Assembly (NCBI GenBank): GCA_963169105.1
Contig: OY720641.1
Location: 74,661,496 to 74,725,495 of the forward strand
Origin: Ceriagrion tenellum
Taxonomy: Eukaryota > Arthropoda > Insecta > Odonata > Coenagrionidae
DNA: 64,000 bases
Direction: 5' to 3'
This document shows, one piece after another, positions 34,131 through 47,337 of this stretch. Below the pieces are notes generated by a model. The model saw nothing but the letters and a program-made list of their open reading frames with translations. It searched no databases and was not told the origin of the DNA. The number at the start of each line of letters is the position of its first letter. Position 1 is the first letter of the stretch. The translations under genes and the position numbers were made by a program.

Positions 34131-35809
34131 CAAACTTCCGTAAAATCTATATTTGGCACAATGACATAATGCATATTGGATTTGAGAAGAATTTTAATGA
34201 TGGTAAGCTAGAGGAAAAAGCACCAGGAGGAAAAATACACTGATAAAGTGAAGAGGGAAGTACGGAAGAGGAATTACCCGGTGTTCTATCATTAGACTGA
34301 AGGGCTGCAGTCAACTAACCTCGGGATTGAACGATAAATGACGATGGAAACAGTGCAAAAATAAAACAGCAATACTTTCACGTAAAATCGTAAGTCTTCT
34401 TTAAAGATAAAATCCTAAATAAAAAATACGATGGATCACAATGGTGTTATAGTTGACTGTCTTACTTCATAGCTTGGAAACGCGAGAACTGTAATTAGTA
34501 CAGAAACTGTTTGGGAAAATTTGTAAATGTGATGATTTGGAGAGCTCAATAAATCCCAGTCACGCAAATAATTAGAAAAGTAATACACAGGCATAAAATA
34601 TTACCAGAGAGGAGAAATAGGAGCAAAATTTACACTTCAATCGAGTTAATAATAAAATTAATTAAGTACTTAAGAAATTATATACAATACGTTTATACGA
34701 GTGCAATAAATTTGACTATCGTAAATAGAGAATCTGGGTGGGTTAGAAAAGTTTATACTGTGTTATTTTGTCGGATTATGTGATAAAGCGGAATAAATTA
34801 GAGTGAGAAAGTCAATACGGATTAAGCATGACAGATTATGAGAAGGTACTCGCGGAGGATGTTCAAAGAAGTCAATAATTGCGGTTAATGGACATTTGTT
34901 CATGAAGACGCATGTGGGGGAGCTCTAAAGGAGTCATTTATTGAGGAGGTGGAAATGAATCGTAATGTATTGGAACATCGTTAGGATAGCAAGTCTATGT
35001 GGAAAGTTTGTAGTATCTCATAATAACCACAATGGAGGATTGCGTAAGATCAAAGATGACAACAAGAAGGATGTATGGGAAATTTAAAGGCAAACGTAGG
35101 TAAAATACGGATAAAATACTACTGATAGATGAAAACCTGGGATGCGTATCGATTACCTTAAAAAATACCGGAGCGCTACCTTCGCATGAATGAAATATAT
35201 CAGCCCAAACGCTATCATCCACTCCCTTATTTATCACGCAGTGGGAGCCAAAGCTTATAAAACACGAATAAGCATGTGCGAACTCCGTATTCATCAAGTG
35301 GTGAATTGTAAATCCCTTCTTTATCTTCAGGAAGGAGGGAATAACTGCGGTTTGCAATTCTCTTGCTATCTACTCAATATCACATGAGTCACATTTTTAC
35401 TACCCGGAATAATTTGATTAGCAAAAAAATGCGTAGTCAGTCTGTGACATAATAACTCGCACATCGACAACAACGGAATATTTTACGTAAAATTTGCAGT
35501 ATGAAAGATGGGAATCGACGCAATCATTCAGGTTCTTGGCATAATGCGATTATTTCTTTATTTACGTCAAATTCCGTACTGCATTAAACAAAACATATTT
35601 TCCGCTCCCTAAAATCTGTACGTGACGTTTATACGGTGTTTCAGTTCCATATTTGGTTATCATTAATTTACTTGTATCCAGTTTAAGGGTAAAATCGACT
35701 TTGTACTCGTATCCGCGGAATATTTGAAAGAAAACCAGGGCTATACCTATGACGTGGAATGACCCCTATGTATTTATATATTTATGTACTCATGTATTTG
35801 AATATATAT
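34131..35809. other. Spacer with no recognised gene
   Basis: AT-rich. Segment 34200-34340 has an A/G-rich strand with a faint resemblance to LINE 3' regions, but not enough to call. Frames near 35190-35387 and on the minus strand at 34995-35357 overlap each other and show no domain. Confidence 0.4.
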
Positions 35810-35845
35810 CAAATTCTAAGGCTTCACTTGGTGGAACCACATTGC
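35810..35845 (+). repeat. Dispersed repeat shared with the 57.3 kb region
   Basis: GGCTTCACTTGGTGGAACCA at 35819 has a near-identical inverted copy at 57311-57332. The second copy lies inside a piggyBac-like element. Confidence 0.55.
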
Positions 35846-36816
35846 GATTGATTGTAAATACATTCACTTGGTAATGTCCCTCAATATTTGTTACCAGTAA
35901 TAAATGTCGATCAATTATTGTGGAATATCACTAAGTGGATTTATTTAAAAACCATATGTATTTGAAATAAACCAATGGCTTCGATCACAAAGCAAAATTG
36001 CTAGAGTTGGAGTCGTACATTAAGTTAAATAGCTAAAGTTTTCAGAAATTACAAATTTAAACGAGTTGATACGAGTGAACTTAGAAGGAGGATGGTTTTT
36101 AATGCTTTCTCTTTCTGCATTCCATAGTGTGCGCAGCAACGGCTAACCCATCATAAACGTGAAGTAGGTGACGTGGCCGTGAAACCACAGTGGATCCATT
36201 CAGTGGTGAGGCCACGAATAAAATTCCTCCGCCTTTAATACTGGAGAGGGAGCTTTCGGTTTCGATACTGAGGTTCCCTTGATGAGGGTTCGAGAAACGC
36301 AGCCAATTAGACCTTAGCTGCTCTTCTCAACTGGGCGAATATAGGCAAAGGGGGTGAACGTGTGGTTGGGCAGAAGTTTCACCTGCGACGAGGGCACAGA
36401 CCACAAGCCTCCACCAAAACCCACCGCCTCTTCCAGCCTGCTCCTCGAACCTCCTCCCCCGCCTTCACCCACTGTCCATGCACGCCACACCTAGAGCCCC
36501 CTGCAAATTCCATAGTGTCGTCTCTACACCTCCGTCCTTTCACTTCCTCATCTTCGCCTATTCTCTCTTGGAATTTCCATTAAGGGGGCTGGAGCGGTAA
36601 TCGTGGGTTGAATATTGAATAGACATTTTCATAATTTTTCAAGTAAATTGCAAAACTTTTTCGGAGCACGTTTCATCAAAGTACATCCATTAATATGGTT
36701 GAGTACAAAGTAAACGAGGTATTGGCAATGCCACAATAATTGTATTCAATATTTTTTTTCTAAAATCAAGCTATTGTTATTTTTCGGCGAAGCGTTTAAC
36801 TTGGGGTGAAAAATAT
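35846..36816. other. Spacer with a small GC-richer patch
   Basis: 36360-36590 is GC-richer and Pro/Ser/His-coding in one frame with no recognisable domain. The rest is AT-rich. Confidence 0.4.
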
Positions 36817-37149
36817 ATATGAATACATTTACATTTCCTCGAATCTTGACCCAATGTGACTCGTTGATATCTATTAGCACCCAGTATAATTATACTAAAA
36901 GTATAACTACGCGTTTAGAGGAAAATCTGTGAATATAAAACGGAATATTTACAAAATATACTGAATGTCCCATATTACTACGTATATGAATACATTTACA
37001 TTTCCTCGAATCTTGGACCCCATGTGATTTGTTGGTATCCATTAGCAGCTAGTATAATTATACTAAAAGTGTAACAAAGCGTTTAGAGGAAAATCTGTGA
37101 ATATAAAACAATATTTACAAAGTATACCAAATGTCCCATATTACTACGC
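36817..37149 (+). repeat. Tandem duplication, two ~167-bp units
   Basis: Unit 1 spans 36817-36983 and unit 2 spans 36984-37149. Both start ATATGAATACATTTACATTT and end CCCATATTACTACG(T/C). Shared internal blocks include AGTATAATTATACTAAAAGT and TTTAGAGGAAAATCTGTGAA. About 90% identical by eye and non-coding. Confidence 0.9.
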
Positions 37150-38699
37150 ATTAACTCACATTGAATCACCAAAAAACCAAATAAGGGAAATGAAATCTTT
37201 ATCTTATCTATACAGACCATCAATAAGACCAAGTACGGCAATTTTTTGGTAAATCTGTGCATCGACAAAAATCACTCAAACCACCTTAATGAAACAAATA
37301 AAAATGACTCTCTACGAGGTACATGTTACGATACGGCTGCGTACCTTGCACACTCGCTAAGCATTCGAATTCCAAATCGTGGACATGTGATCTATATCCC
37401 ACAAGCCAAAAACGAAATGATTCTCTTTTTTTTATTTATAACGAATTCATTAACTTATATTAAATTCAAAACTTCCTTGGTATCCTGAGAAAATATTATT
37501 AATGAGTGTCATTATAATCGTAAGAGTCATAGAAAGATTGACTCTCTCAACAAAATGAGTGGATGCCATTGCCAAAGCTATGCAGCAAGTTTTGTTTGCT
37601 GTAACTAATTTTCAGATGAATAATGAGCGAAAAGAGATTAGCACCCGTCTGTCATAACCACTTTAATTTCTAGCGAAGTAGCTCTATACTGTTTGAAAAC
37701 ATAAAATGCTTCATATAAATAGAGATTTCCCCATTTATTTTTTTGCAAACTTATTTTTACCATTATTGAACAAATTATTCCAACCTTTTTTCTTTCCTTT
37801 CTACTTTTCCATAATAAACCATACTATAGCAGCACCAAATGTGACTATCGCTGCTTCAAGCGAAATTAGAAATGAATTTGCAACTCTAATTTGATGCTCA
37901 AAACAGCCCTTTAGATTTTACTTAGCGTCACTACCATAGCAGCGTGAATAAATGGTAAGTGGTTGAGATTGTAAAAATACCTGCATATTATTAAAGGTTT
38001 TCTACATTTTATTTTATGGTTGGATCGACAGTTTATAGTCTGCTAATCTGACAAAAAGTGTCTCATTTCGCTTTTTTTTTGTTTGTCGCATAGTTCATTT
38101 CCTACTCCCCTTTACTTCATTTAACGAGGCAACCTTTGGCATTTCTAGCAATTCGTAACTGTCATGACGAAAAAATATCTTGGTACACTCCATACTTTAA
38201 ATGTTTATAGCTGAACCATGTTTAGACTGCACAGCAATCATTATCAAGGATATTTTATCCTCATCTCTGCGACTATGTTCCTCTAAGTTACGCCTTCAGC
38301 CAATTACATTATCCGTAACTTTCTTCAGCAATATACAGATACCATGTGTGATTTAGCCTCATGTTCATTCTACCGCAATTCTCCTACAGTGATATCTTAA
38401 CCTCCCCTACCGTGCAACGTATCCCTCTCTTCTGTTTTCAGAATACCTTCCCCATCTTTCTTTGTGCCCTAAATCCAGCAACCCGTACCCATTAGACGAC
38501 CAAACTGCCTACAACTCCTTCTATATGTAACCGAAAGCTCCATATCAAACATTGAGGAGTCTTTCCTCAGCAATTAAGCCAGGGGCTCTGCAGAGAGTTC
38601 ACTCATTTATGAGAAAACCCCTCAAACTAATACGCCATTCGAAACAACCATAGTACAGCGTCAAAATTTCAACTATCATTCAGTTAAAGCAACCACAGT
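37150..38699. other. Spacer with no recognised gene
   Basis: AT-rich. Frames of 61-80 codons on both strands show no motif. Confidence 0.4.
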
Positions 38700-39727
38700 C
38701 CGCTACCAGCTCATGTGTTGCTTGGTGCGAAAAGTGGCAGATGGAACTAAACATAAAAAAGTGCGTAGCAGTCAGCTTTTGGAAATAGAAAAATAGGCCA
38801 GGTAGGGCTTACAGAATTCATAGTACGGAAATTATTCACGCCGAGTCTGTTAAGTACTTAGGGGCCACAATTACTCACGACCTATCTTGGGGAAAACATA
38901 TTCGGGAAATATGCGGCCAAGCATACAGGAAGCTAGGATTTATCAAGAGAGTACTCGGAAAATGTGATGAGAAAGTGAAAGAACGTGGTTATTTTTCAAC
39001 CGTTAGGTCTCATTTGGAATATACTGCCAGTGTACGGGATCCTTATGAAGCGGGGTTTATATCGGAATTAGATCGCGTGCAGCGAAGAGAAGCTAGGTTT
39101 GTCAAACGATGCTATGATAAGTTTACTAGTGTGTCTGGATTGTTAGAAGAACTGGGATGGGAATCGCTATCACAGCGTAGACAAATTATAGGCTTAGTTA
39201 CAGGAAAAAAATTTGCTAAATTACAGGAAAAACATTTCTCTGACGATGTAAAAAAATACTATTAACCCCCTCGTACTACGGCAGATTAGATCGCGCCAAT
39301 AAAATTAGAGAGCTAGATTGTAGAACCGATAGGTATAAAATGTCGTTTTTTCCGCGTACCATTCGGGACCATAACAGCTGTGATCGTCGTCATGAATAGT
39401 TCGAATTGTGACAATAGGTAGACAGTAAATCTTTCTCTTTATATTCTCTACGTTCTTATTTATGCATGATGTAAAGATTGATGTTCTTATTTATGCATGA
39501 TATTTTGAATCTGTAGTAGTAGTCTTTGTATCCCTTGCATGTTGGAGCGATTGAAGATAGAATGTTTCTTGGTTATTAGATTTTTAATTGGCGCTTTGCA
39601 TGTGTGGTACGCCGGCTTCAATGTAATTTCGGTGATCTACCGTATCATTCATGCATGCCAGGTGTGGAAGCACCCCCTGCCACACACCCTTTGTGTGGCT
39701 TGCAGGGTATGACGTAGATGTAGATGT
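38700..39727 (+). mobile_element. LINE family B, RT C-terminal region with complete 3' end
   Basis: Coding landmarks in order: CEKWQMELNIKKC, a stop and frame change, AESVKYLGATITHDLSWGKH, YRKLGFIKRVLGKCDEKVKE, HLEYTASVRDPYEAG, LDRVQRREARFVKRCYDK, SVSGLLEELGWESLSQRR, then after another break the ELDCRTDRYKMSFFPRTIRD end. The 3' UTR finishes with the hairpin 39673-39707 and TGACGTAGATGTAGATG, the (GTAGAT)n tail. It is 5'-truncated and inactivated by stops and frameshifts. Confidence 0.88.
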
Positions 39728-41379
39728 GTGTTCCATAATAACTTTCATTCAGGCCAGTTATTGTCCTTTACATAAATTACAAAAAATTTTGACTTATTAC
39801 AACAAAGCATATACTCCATTTACACCGATTTTAAAAACGAGGCTTATCCACAAAACTCAAGATTCATAAATGGTGACTTAGAAGATAAATTGCTGCGGGC
39901 ATGAATTCCGCCCCGTGTTTTGATATTATCATCTTACACCTGAGGATTGATTTTAAAAACTTATGCATTTCGACATAAGTTGAAGCAACTAAAACCAAAG
40001 TTTATTGGACAAACTTAAAAAAAGGCCACCAGAATGAAACCAGTCTTGAATGAAGGATGCATTCATTTAAACTGCGAAATCTATTGCACTACAAATTGAG
40101 GTCGCTTGAGTGGGATATTGCTACAAAAAACATTCAATGAATTTGAACTTATGTGAAAGAAAATAATGTCTTAATTTAAGCAAATTTAAAAAAATTGGCC
40201 ACTATTTGCAGAAATTTACGGTACTTGAACAAACAAATACGTTTATTTTGGCAAATGATACGGATGTGCGCTCCACTGACATGGATAAGGAAGGTTTGAC
40301 TCTTATATCGCGTCATCAGAGTAACGATGAGTTGTTCGATTGTTTCATTCATTGTTTCATTTAATATATATTAAATCAACTTTTAAATTTAATGAGCTTA
40401 AAATTATACTATTCCGAGGGCATTTTCAACATACATCGTATACAAAACGGAGGTATTAAAGCCTAAAAAATACTCATAACACTGCTAATAATCTTAACAT
40501 TTAATTTGAATTGTTTTGTTGACGCTTCTTACCAATGCTAGAGTTTAAATTTAATCTGGAGTTGGGATCTATAACAAATATAGAAAAATCTCACCACTTC
40601 CAGTACCTTTAAACCCCCACGATCCTCTACTTCGTCATTCGCCCTGACATTCGATCACCTACGCTTTCCCCAGGCGGTCGCTCCGATCATTCATGCCACA
40701 GGGCGCCCCACGGCCCACCAAGCTCACGACCGCCTCAGGGATGCAGAGGCCGGTCGGTGTTTGCTGTACGGCCCGGCCCCATCGGCCCCACGGGCGATCG
40801 GCGCTCCGGGTCAAGTGCATGCAGTCACACACAAGGAACTCCCCCTCCGTGCACGCTCGACCGCAATCCTTCCCACGCAACACAACAAGAGGGGTTCAAA
40901 TGGGGTGAGGGGAAGGGGAGAGTGGGCAGGACTGCCGCTGTGTTCAGGCTGGTTGGTGCCCGATACGCAGCTGGGGACTGTGAACACCTCCACCCCCAGC
41001 TATGGGGGGGTGAGAGGGATTGCATCAAAACGTCCCACCGAGAGCAAGGACGCACCCCTTCCTCCCCCTAGGGGTTTGTTCACGTGCAGGGAACCGGACA
41101 CCTCAGGGGTAATCGCCTGATCCCTCAACATTGCTACCGACCTATTATTCATCGCAAAATTCAGCCTGAAACCCCAAAATTCAAACACTACAATTTCAAC
41201 AGTTGACAACCGCTTCTTTTTTAAAGCAGTGCATACACATGTACGCGCGATATTCATGATGACAAACACGATTCGAGCTCAATACCCAAAAATCAGTTTC
41301 AAGTGCATTAATTAGCTTGATTATCAAGATAAAGATAAGATAAGATATAATTATTGCTCTTGGACCGCTTGGTTCATCT
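39728..41379. other. Spacer with a GC-rich island
   Basis: Bases 40620-41110 are GC-rich with four or five overlapping open frames on both strands. None contains a domain or a supported splice pair. The flanks are AT-rich. Confidence 0.4.
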
Positions 41380-41850
41380 ACATCTACATCTACGTCATAC
41401 CCTGCAAGCCACCCAAAGGGTGTGTGGCAGGGGGTGCTTTCGCACCAGGCATGCATGAATGATATGGTAGAATACCGACATTACATTAAAACCCGCGTAC
41501 CACACATGCAAAGCGCCAATTAAAAATCTAATACCCAAGAAACATTCTATCTTCAATCGTTCCAACATGCAAGGGATACAAAGACTACTACTACAGATTC
41601 AAAATATCATGCATAAATAAGAAAACCAATATTTACATCATGCATAAATAAGAGAGTAGAATATATAATGAGAAAGATTTACTGCCTGCCTATTATCAAT
41701 ACTCGAACTATTCATGACGACGATCACAGCTGTTATGGTCCCGAATGGTACGCGGAAAAAATGACATTTTATACCTATCGGTTCTACAATCTAGCTCTCT
41801 AATTTTATTGGCGCGATCTAATCTGCCGTAGTACGAAGGGGTTAACTAAG
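41380..41850 (-). mobile_element. LINE family B, 3' terminal fragment (antisense)
   Basis: It starts on the plus strand with (ATCTAC)3 at 41380-41394, then the hairpin 41400-41433 and a 3' UTR matching 39400-39670 in reverse. It then carries the complement of the KMSFFPRTIRDHN C-terminal coding end. Truncated near 41850. Confidence 0.85.
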
Positions 41851-41934
41851 AACATACAAAAGGTATGCATTAATATTAGAGCTCGATTACAAAGAGATAT
41901 ACACAGAAAAAGTGGGTACAAGCAACAAATGAAT

Positions 41935-42068
41935 TTGCATGTTGGAACGATTCCCTTGCATGTTGGAACGATTGACGATAGAATGTTTCTTGGTTATTAG
42001 ATTTTTAATTGGCGCTTTGCATGTGTGGTACGCGGGTTTCAATGTAATTTCGGTGTTCTACCGTATTA
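41935..42068 (+). mobile_element. LINE family B 3' UTR piece, inverted relative to its neighbour
   Basis: It contains CTTGCATGTTGGAACGATT, repeated once, then AGAATGTTTCTTGGTTATTA and TTGGCGCTTTGCATGTGTGG. These match 39535-39640 in the same orientation and 41465-41590 in reverse. It lacks both coding end and terminal hairpin. Confidence 0.8.
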
Positions 42069-44199
42069 CTTTAAAAAATAGGTGATAAGATGATTAAATT
42101 TTATTTTAATTAAGATTCTTAAGACTTTTCGGTCCTTGAAAAAGTTATAATAGAAATATTTAATACTTTTTTTTTGTTCCAATTGGCATTTTTCGGCTGC
42201 AATCTCAATTAGAGATTTCGCTAAAATGTCCTCATTTAAGGCTGAATTTCAGTAAAACTCGCTTAAACACCCTAATTTGTTCATTATTTTAATTAGTTTA
42301 CAAAACGCACTTCATAGATGCGATATTCAAGTTTGCAGAAAATCTTAAATAAGTGACCCTGAGGCCTGAGCCAACATAAATTTCTCTTCTCAACCTTCAA
42401 AGCCTTTAAACGCACAGCAACGTTCGCCCAGTGCACTCCAAACCCAGCCAATCCCGTCCATCTCACAAACTAGCCTTGCACAGCTTCAACACCCCTTTCC
42501 ACCACTAACACGGCAACAAATCCACGATAATCTCATTTTCGCGCTCCCTCTGAGCAGTTCGTGATGAGAGCTAGCCGTACGTCAACATACTGAAAGAGTG
42601 TAAGTGGCTTAGAATGAAGTTAATTGATAACAATAGACCCGACATGAAAAAATACATATCATTTGGCATATTTTAATGCATAACTTATAGTGTTAAAGAC
42701 TTTGTGTGGTTCAAAGGAAAATGAACAGGAAGCTGACAAACGATGACCTCCTCCACATTCTTCTTCAGTCTTCAGGTCCGCTTCTATTTGACCTTTGCAA
42801 ACTGCCCCAGAAGAAAAAAACACTATCCCTCAAGATATATTAGGCCTTCCTCTTCCTCCGTACATGGTACTAATTATGACTTTTGACTCAAACCGCGAAG
42901 AGGACTGGGAATAAATTAAGCATTCAGTTATGCAGTGGTCAATTGAAGCATTTTATATTTTTATACAAATTAATATTTGCCATAGGCTAATGTAACTGTA
43001 AAAATGCACAGGGCCAGTATAAAACCCGTACTTACAAAACATAATACGTTCTTCTTAACTTAAAGATTAGTTTGCTTGTAAATTTTTGCGAGGAAAGAGT
43101 GAAAATACACATTAAAATAAATAAATTTACGACACATTTGTTCGTAACAAGCAGCACAGTGCCGCTCTATTGAGGAAGTTGCAACGAACAGGTAGTCGAT
43201 GTGATATGTTAGCGTAACAAACTTCTGAATTGCCCCACGTGAGAATCGCGATAACAACAAATAAACAACTTACAGCTTATAAAACTCAGTGGTTTTATAC
43301 TGCCAGGAAAGTATTTCAAATCAAATTCATATTTATGAATCCACATAATTGGTGTTGGTTAAGAAGAATGCATATGGGTGCGTGCTGATTTTCAATTACT
43401 TCATGTCTTTAACACTAATAGTTAAACAGTGTTACGCGCCGAGCGATATGTATTATTTCATGTAGGGAGTATCGTTATGAATCAAATTCATTTCAAGCTA
43501 CTTAACCGCTTTGAGAATGTTGACAGACTGATATTCCTCAGCGCGAGGAAGATATGGAGCGCGAGAATGAGCGACTAGCGGCAGCACCGCCGCCCGCGCT
43601 TCGGGATAAAAATACCTTAAAAACAGCATTAAAAATAGCACTCAAAAGCTCACAACTCTTATTTAATCCTTTAGACAAAGGTTTTTCCCAGCCCTATCTT
43701 ATTGTCTCATCACAAGGTAATTCAAGATTACTTTTAACTTCAAATTGATGCCGGTAAAGTGCTTGGAGTAGCATTATTTAAGAATATCTTGCCGTTATCA
43801 CTTTAAACGATAGGAATACACAATTAGCAGAGTAGAATTGCATTATAGATTTCAAAATGAGTGAATCATGTAATTTTGTGGTGGAAAAATGCCTATGTTG
43901 AGTTATATTTGGTTTCCTTTTTGAGCGCGAGAAAATGATTTTTAAATGGTGGCACTGAACCTAGATGTCCGTCTGTACTTGTCGGGTATGGGTCATCAAA
44001 GGATGAAATATCATTTGGCTTATAATGAACAGATTACTTAACTTTATTTTAAGAACATCTACGACATATATTAAACATTTAAAAAATCAATTTTTGACCG
44101 CTGAAGTGAGTTCTTAGACCACAGTGCGCCGGTTTCACAAATGTCTGTTCCTACATAGCCACTGTATATCACATTAATATCGTGTATTCTTAGGCATTA
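42069..44199. other. Spacer with no recognised gene
   Basis: AT-rich. The short frame 43554-43748 begins in a GC patch (ERENERLAAAPPPALRD) but has no homology or splice support. Confidence 0.4.
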
Positions 44200-44325
44200 A
44201 AGATGGATGGAGGATGCAATAAGGGGTGATGATTGCTCAAAAGTGTGATAGAGGGAATGATATTAGGCAAGCGGGGAAGGGGAAGAAAGAGATTAGGTTT
44301 CATGGACGGATAGAGAAGGGTACAT
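44200..44325 (+). mobile_element. RTE-like LINE 3' remnant
   Basis: GCGGGGAAGGGGAAG(A/T)AA and the following ATT/TATGCAGAGACAAAAATGAA resemble 24180-24290 of the RTE-like fragment in gene 2 intron 1. It is short and without an open frame. Confidence 0.5.
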
Positions 44326-44452
44326 CGTATGCAGAGACAAAAATGAAATACTAAAGATTCTCGAACCTTGGCAAATCGAGCAGTCTTCCCTTGGCACCTA
44401 GAGCTCATTAGACGTCAAATTCACGTGATCGCAGACGCCATGTTGTCTAAAT

Positions 44453-45291
44453 CAGGGGTCTCCAAACTTTTCAGCCCGAGGGCCGCATTAACTATCAAAC
44501 AGCAGTGTGGGGACCGACTACACACTCGAGGTCCAAATAAAAAAGAATCAAAACATAGATCTCGTTTTTAATTATTTATTTTATATTATTTCATTCAGTT
44601 ATTATTTACTAACACATTAATACACTACACATGAACACTTGTATTAGTGGGAATTGTGAAATTGTTTCCTGGATGCCAAAATAGCAGACATTGCTGGCTT
44701 TAGATTAGATGTCCCTAACATCAACAATGACCTGAGATTATCATCAGACAAGTTTGTTCTCGAATTGCACTTCGCGTATTTCATTCTTGAAAATGTTTGT
44801 TCACTCAAGTATGTTGTTTCAAAGATTGAAAGGTACCTTGATGCAAAAGTTTTGACATTAGGAAAGTCTTCCTTATGCAAAAACTGGCAAAAAACAGTGC
44901 AACATGCTTCTCAATTAGACGCTAACTGACACCAACACCTCCTCAATGCAGCAGTCAACCGCAACTTGCAAAACTGTAATAAAAATAATCAAGTCTTATA
45001 CAAGCAGCAAACCACTTAAAAACTCTGCCACTAGATGGCGTTATATCATCTCATTGACTGTTAACAAAAGTAGAAAACGTAAGCAGCGAATAAGGATTTG
45101 CAATGCAGTGATCGGTTGGAAAACAAAACGCACTATTCGCGCGCCTCCATTTTAATTCGGTAAAAACGTAACGTCCACGTAAGCGGCGGCTGATCTTGGC
45201 AGGATACACGTAAATTTCCGTAAATATTTGTGGGACATAAAAAGGTCTCCACGGACCGGATGAGAGGGCCTCGCGGGCCGCATCTGGCCGA
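44453..45291 (-). mobile_element. hAT (Charlie-type) transposon remnant
   Basis: The left end CAGGGGTCTCCAAACTTTTC followed by GAGGGCCGCATT is a classic hAT-Charlie terminus. The opposite side retains CTCGCGGGCCGCATCTGGCC but not the final terminal repeat. A minus-strand frame (44644-44880) encodes the hAT dimerisation region at the transposase C terminus: FPNVKTFASRYLSIFETTYL, SEQTFSRMKYAKCNSRTNLS, then DDNLRSLLML. The rest of the transposase is missing. Confidence 0.82.
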
Positions 45292-46238
45292 GTATATGAA
45301 AAAGTAGACTTGTTATGCTTGCTATATATTAAGTTAGCACTCGGGGTGTGATAATATGCGCATGTATGGAAGATAGAAGTGAAGAAACTATCAAATGGAT
45401 ACTATTTTATTATTACTACGTATATTTAGGAGATATTTATTGATTTGTTGCGGAAAAATGGATGAATTAGCCATATTTAAAGGGTTTTCAAACGTGAATA
45501 TACTGATAAAAGATTTGGTACCAAATAGTTCTGTGAATAATTCCATTCATTGTAGATATTCCGCCCTTGTTTACTTAATTGGACCTAAAAATTCTGTTTT
45601 CCTTGTATCGGAAGGAAAAAAATGTCCTCGTTGAAGATTTATGATCCGATGGAAGGTACTCTCAGGTAGCCATAATTTCATCGGCACCACTAGTTTCAGC
45701 TAACGAACATAATTGCTAATAACGTTGAGCATTGGAGAAGTTTTACTGCATTCATCAAAGGAGAACAATAAATTATTAGAGATATAGTAATATTATATAG
45801 TGAATATGTATATTTATAATAGTATACAGGAAATATAATTGGCTTTTAACTGAATTACTTTGGTTGCAACATGTGTATTTTAACAGTCAACAGTTGAAGA
45901 TAGTAAGTAGTTTACTCCGAGTGTAATACATTAATATTTTGTTATTTGTTTCATTTAGGCAAAAAACATTGTTATGCCTTTTTGTGTACTAAGACGTTGA
46001 CTATAGTGAAATGTGGTGGGCGACATATCGTTCACTTAAGCAGCCCCTAGCAATCAAATAAAAAATCATTTTTTGCCAAACTACGATATTAATGAATCAT
46101 ATAATTCATTAGCAATAAGATATAAAAATAATATTGCATTCTAAATTGTCTCATAACAATGGGAAGTATTTTCAAGAAGAAATCGACTTCTGTCACCCAC
46201 CAACACTATGAACACGGATGCCGCTTTCCGTATGCCAT
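45292..46238. other. Spacer with no recognised gene
   Basis: AT-rich. The frame 45395-45634 (79 codons) starts in AT-rich sequence and shows no domain. Confidence 0.4.
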
Positions 46239-47094
46239 ACATCTACATCTACGTACTGCCCTGCGAGCCACCACGAGAGTGTGTGGCAGGGGGTGAAGAT
46301 CACCAAACATGCACTATTGACATGCAACTAGGATATTTAATGAAGGTATGCTAGATAACAGGGTCACAAGGTTAGTATCTACATAATAAGAAAGGAATTA
46401 TTGGTTGTTACTATATGCATCATGCACTACCGACTACTCTAACTATATTTCACCTACCTATCCTTTTGCTACGCTGCCTATTACTCTCTCTTATAGTACG
46501 CGGGAAAAATGACATTTTAAATCTATCGGTACGACAATCTATCTCTCTAATCTTGTTCATCTGATCAAACCTAGCATAATACGCAGGGGTTCTTAATATA
46601 TATCTAACGTCATCTGTGAACAAATCGATTTCGAATTTACTTAAAAGGTTGAACCTAAATTTTAACCTGCGTTCTATATAGTATTTCCAATCTAGTTCTT
46701 CTATTAAGCTCGTAACACTTATACAATTATCATAACGGCCTTAAAAAAACCTAGTAGATCTCCTTTGTACACACTCTAATTCTTTTACAAACCTCCTGAT
46801 ACGGATCCCATATACTAGCGGCATATTCTAAATGAGGCCTGACAAGTGTAAAATAGCTTCTTTCTCGTACTCTTTCATCGCATTTGCCTAGAACCATTTT
46901 TACGAATCCTAATCTACGGTTTGCTACACTAATTATTTCTCTTATGTGTTTCATTAGTGATGGTGACGCCTAAGCATTCAATAGATTCTACGTTAGATAT
47001 TTTATTTTCTTTGATGCAATAATTATTCCGGGGAAAGCCATTCTTTTTCCAAAAGTTCATTATCGCGCATTTCTTCAAATTTAATTCTAGCTAA
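46239..47094 (-). mobile_element. LINE family A copy with complete 3' end (antisense)
   Basis: On the plus strand it starts ATACATCTACATCTACGTAC, then the hairpin 46259-46292 and a 3' UTR matching 20110-20330. The minus-strand coding part has RRLGFVKMVLGKCDERVRER and YFTLVRPHLEYAASIWDP (46751-46954) and reaches the same upstream segment as 14485-14600 (RIKFEEMRD equivalent). Frameshifts break it. Confidence 0.86.
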
Positions 47095-47259
47095 ATGTTT
47101 CACGAGATGATGGCCGCATGATGTCTCTTCCATCGTATAATGGCTACGAAAGTGTCAAGTGAGGATTTCACTCCGTCTACCTAGGAATCATGTTAACTAG
47201 ATTGAAAGTTAACTATGCGTTTGCCAAGTTCAAAAACGGCCGTAGTTATGCCCTGAAAG

Positions 47260-47337
47260 TGTAGAAAATCGGGAGGAGATTCTCAGACATTCATCAAAAT
47301 CTACCTTCACTGGTTGAATACTTACCGGTAGAAACGA
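47260..47337 (+). repeat. Dispersed repeat, copy 2
   Basis: AAGTGTAGAAAATCGGGA .. ACTTACCGGTAGAAAC, the same order as at 24300-24372. Confidence 0.5.

Noticed and set aside
40659..41120. Cluster of five overlapping frames in a GC island
   Set aside because: All phases are open because stop codons are rare in GC-rich DNA. No recognisable protein.
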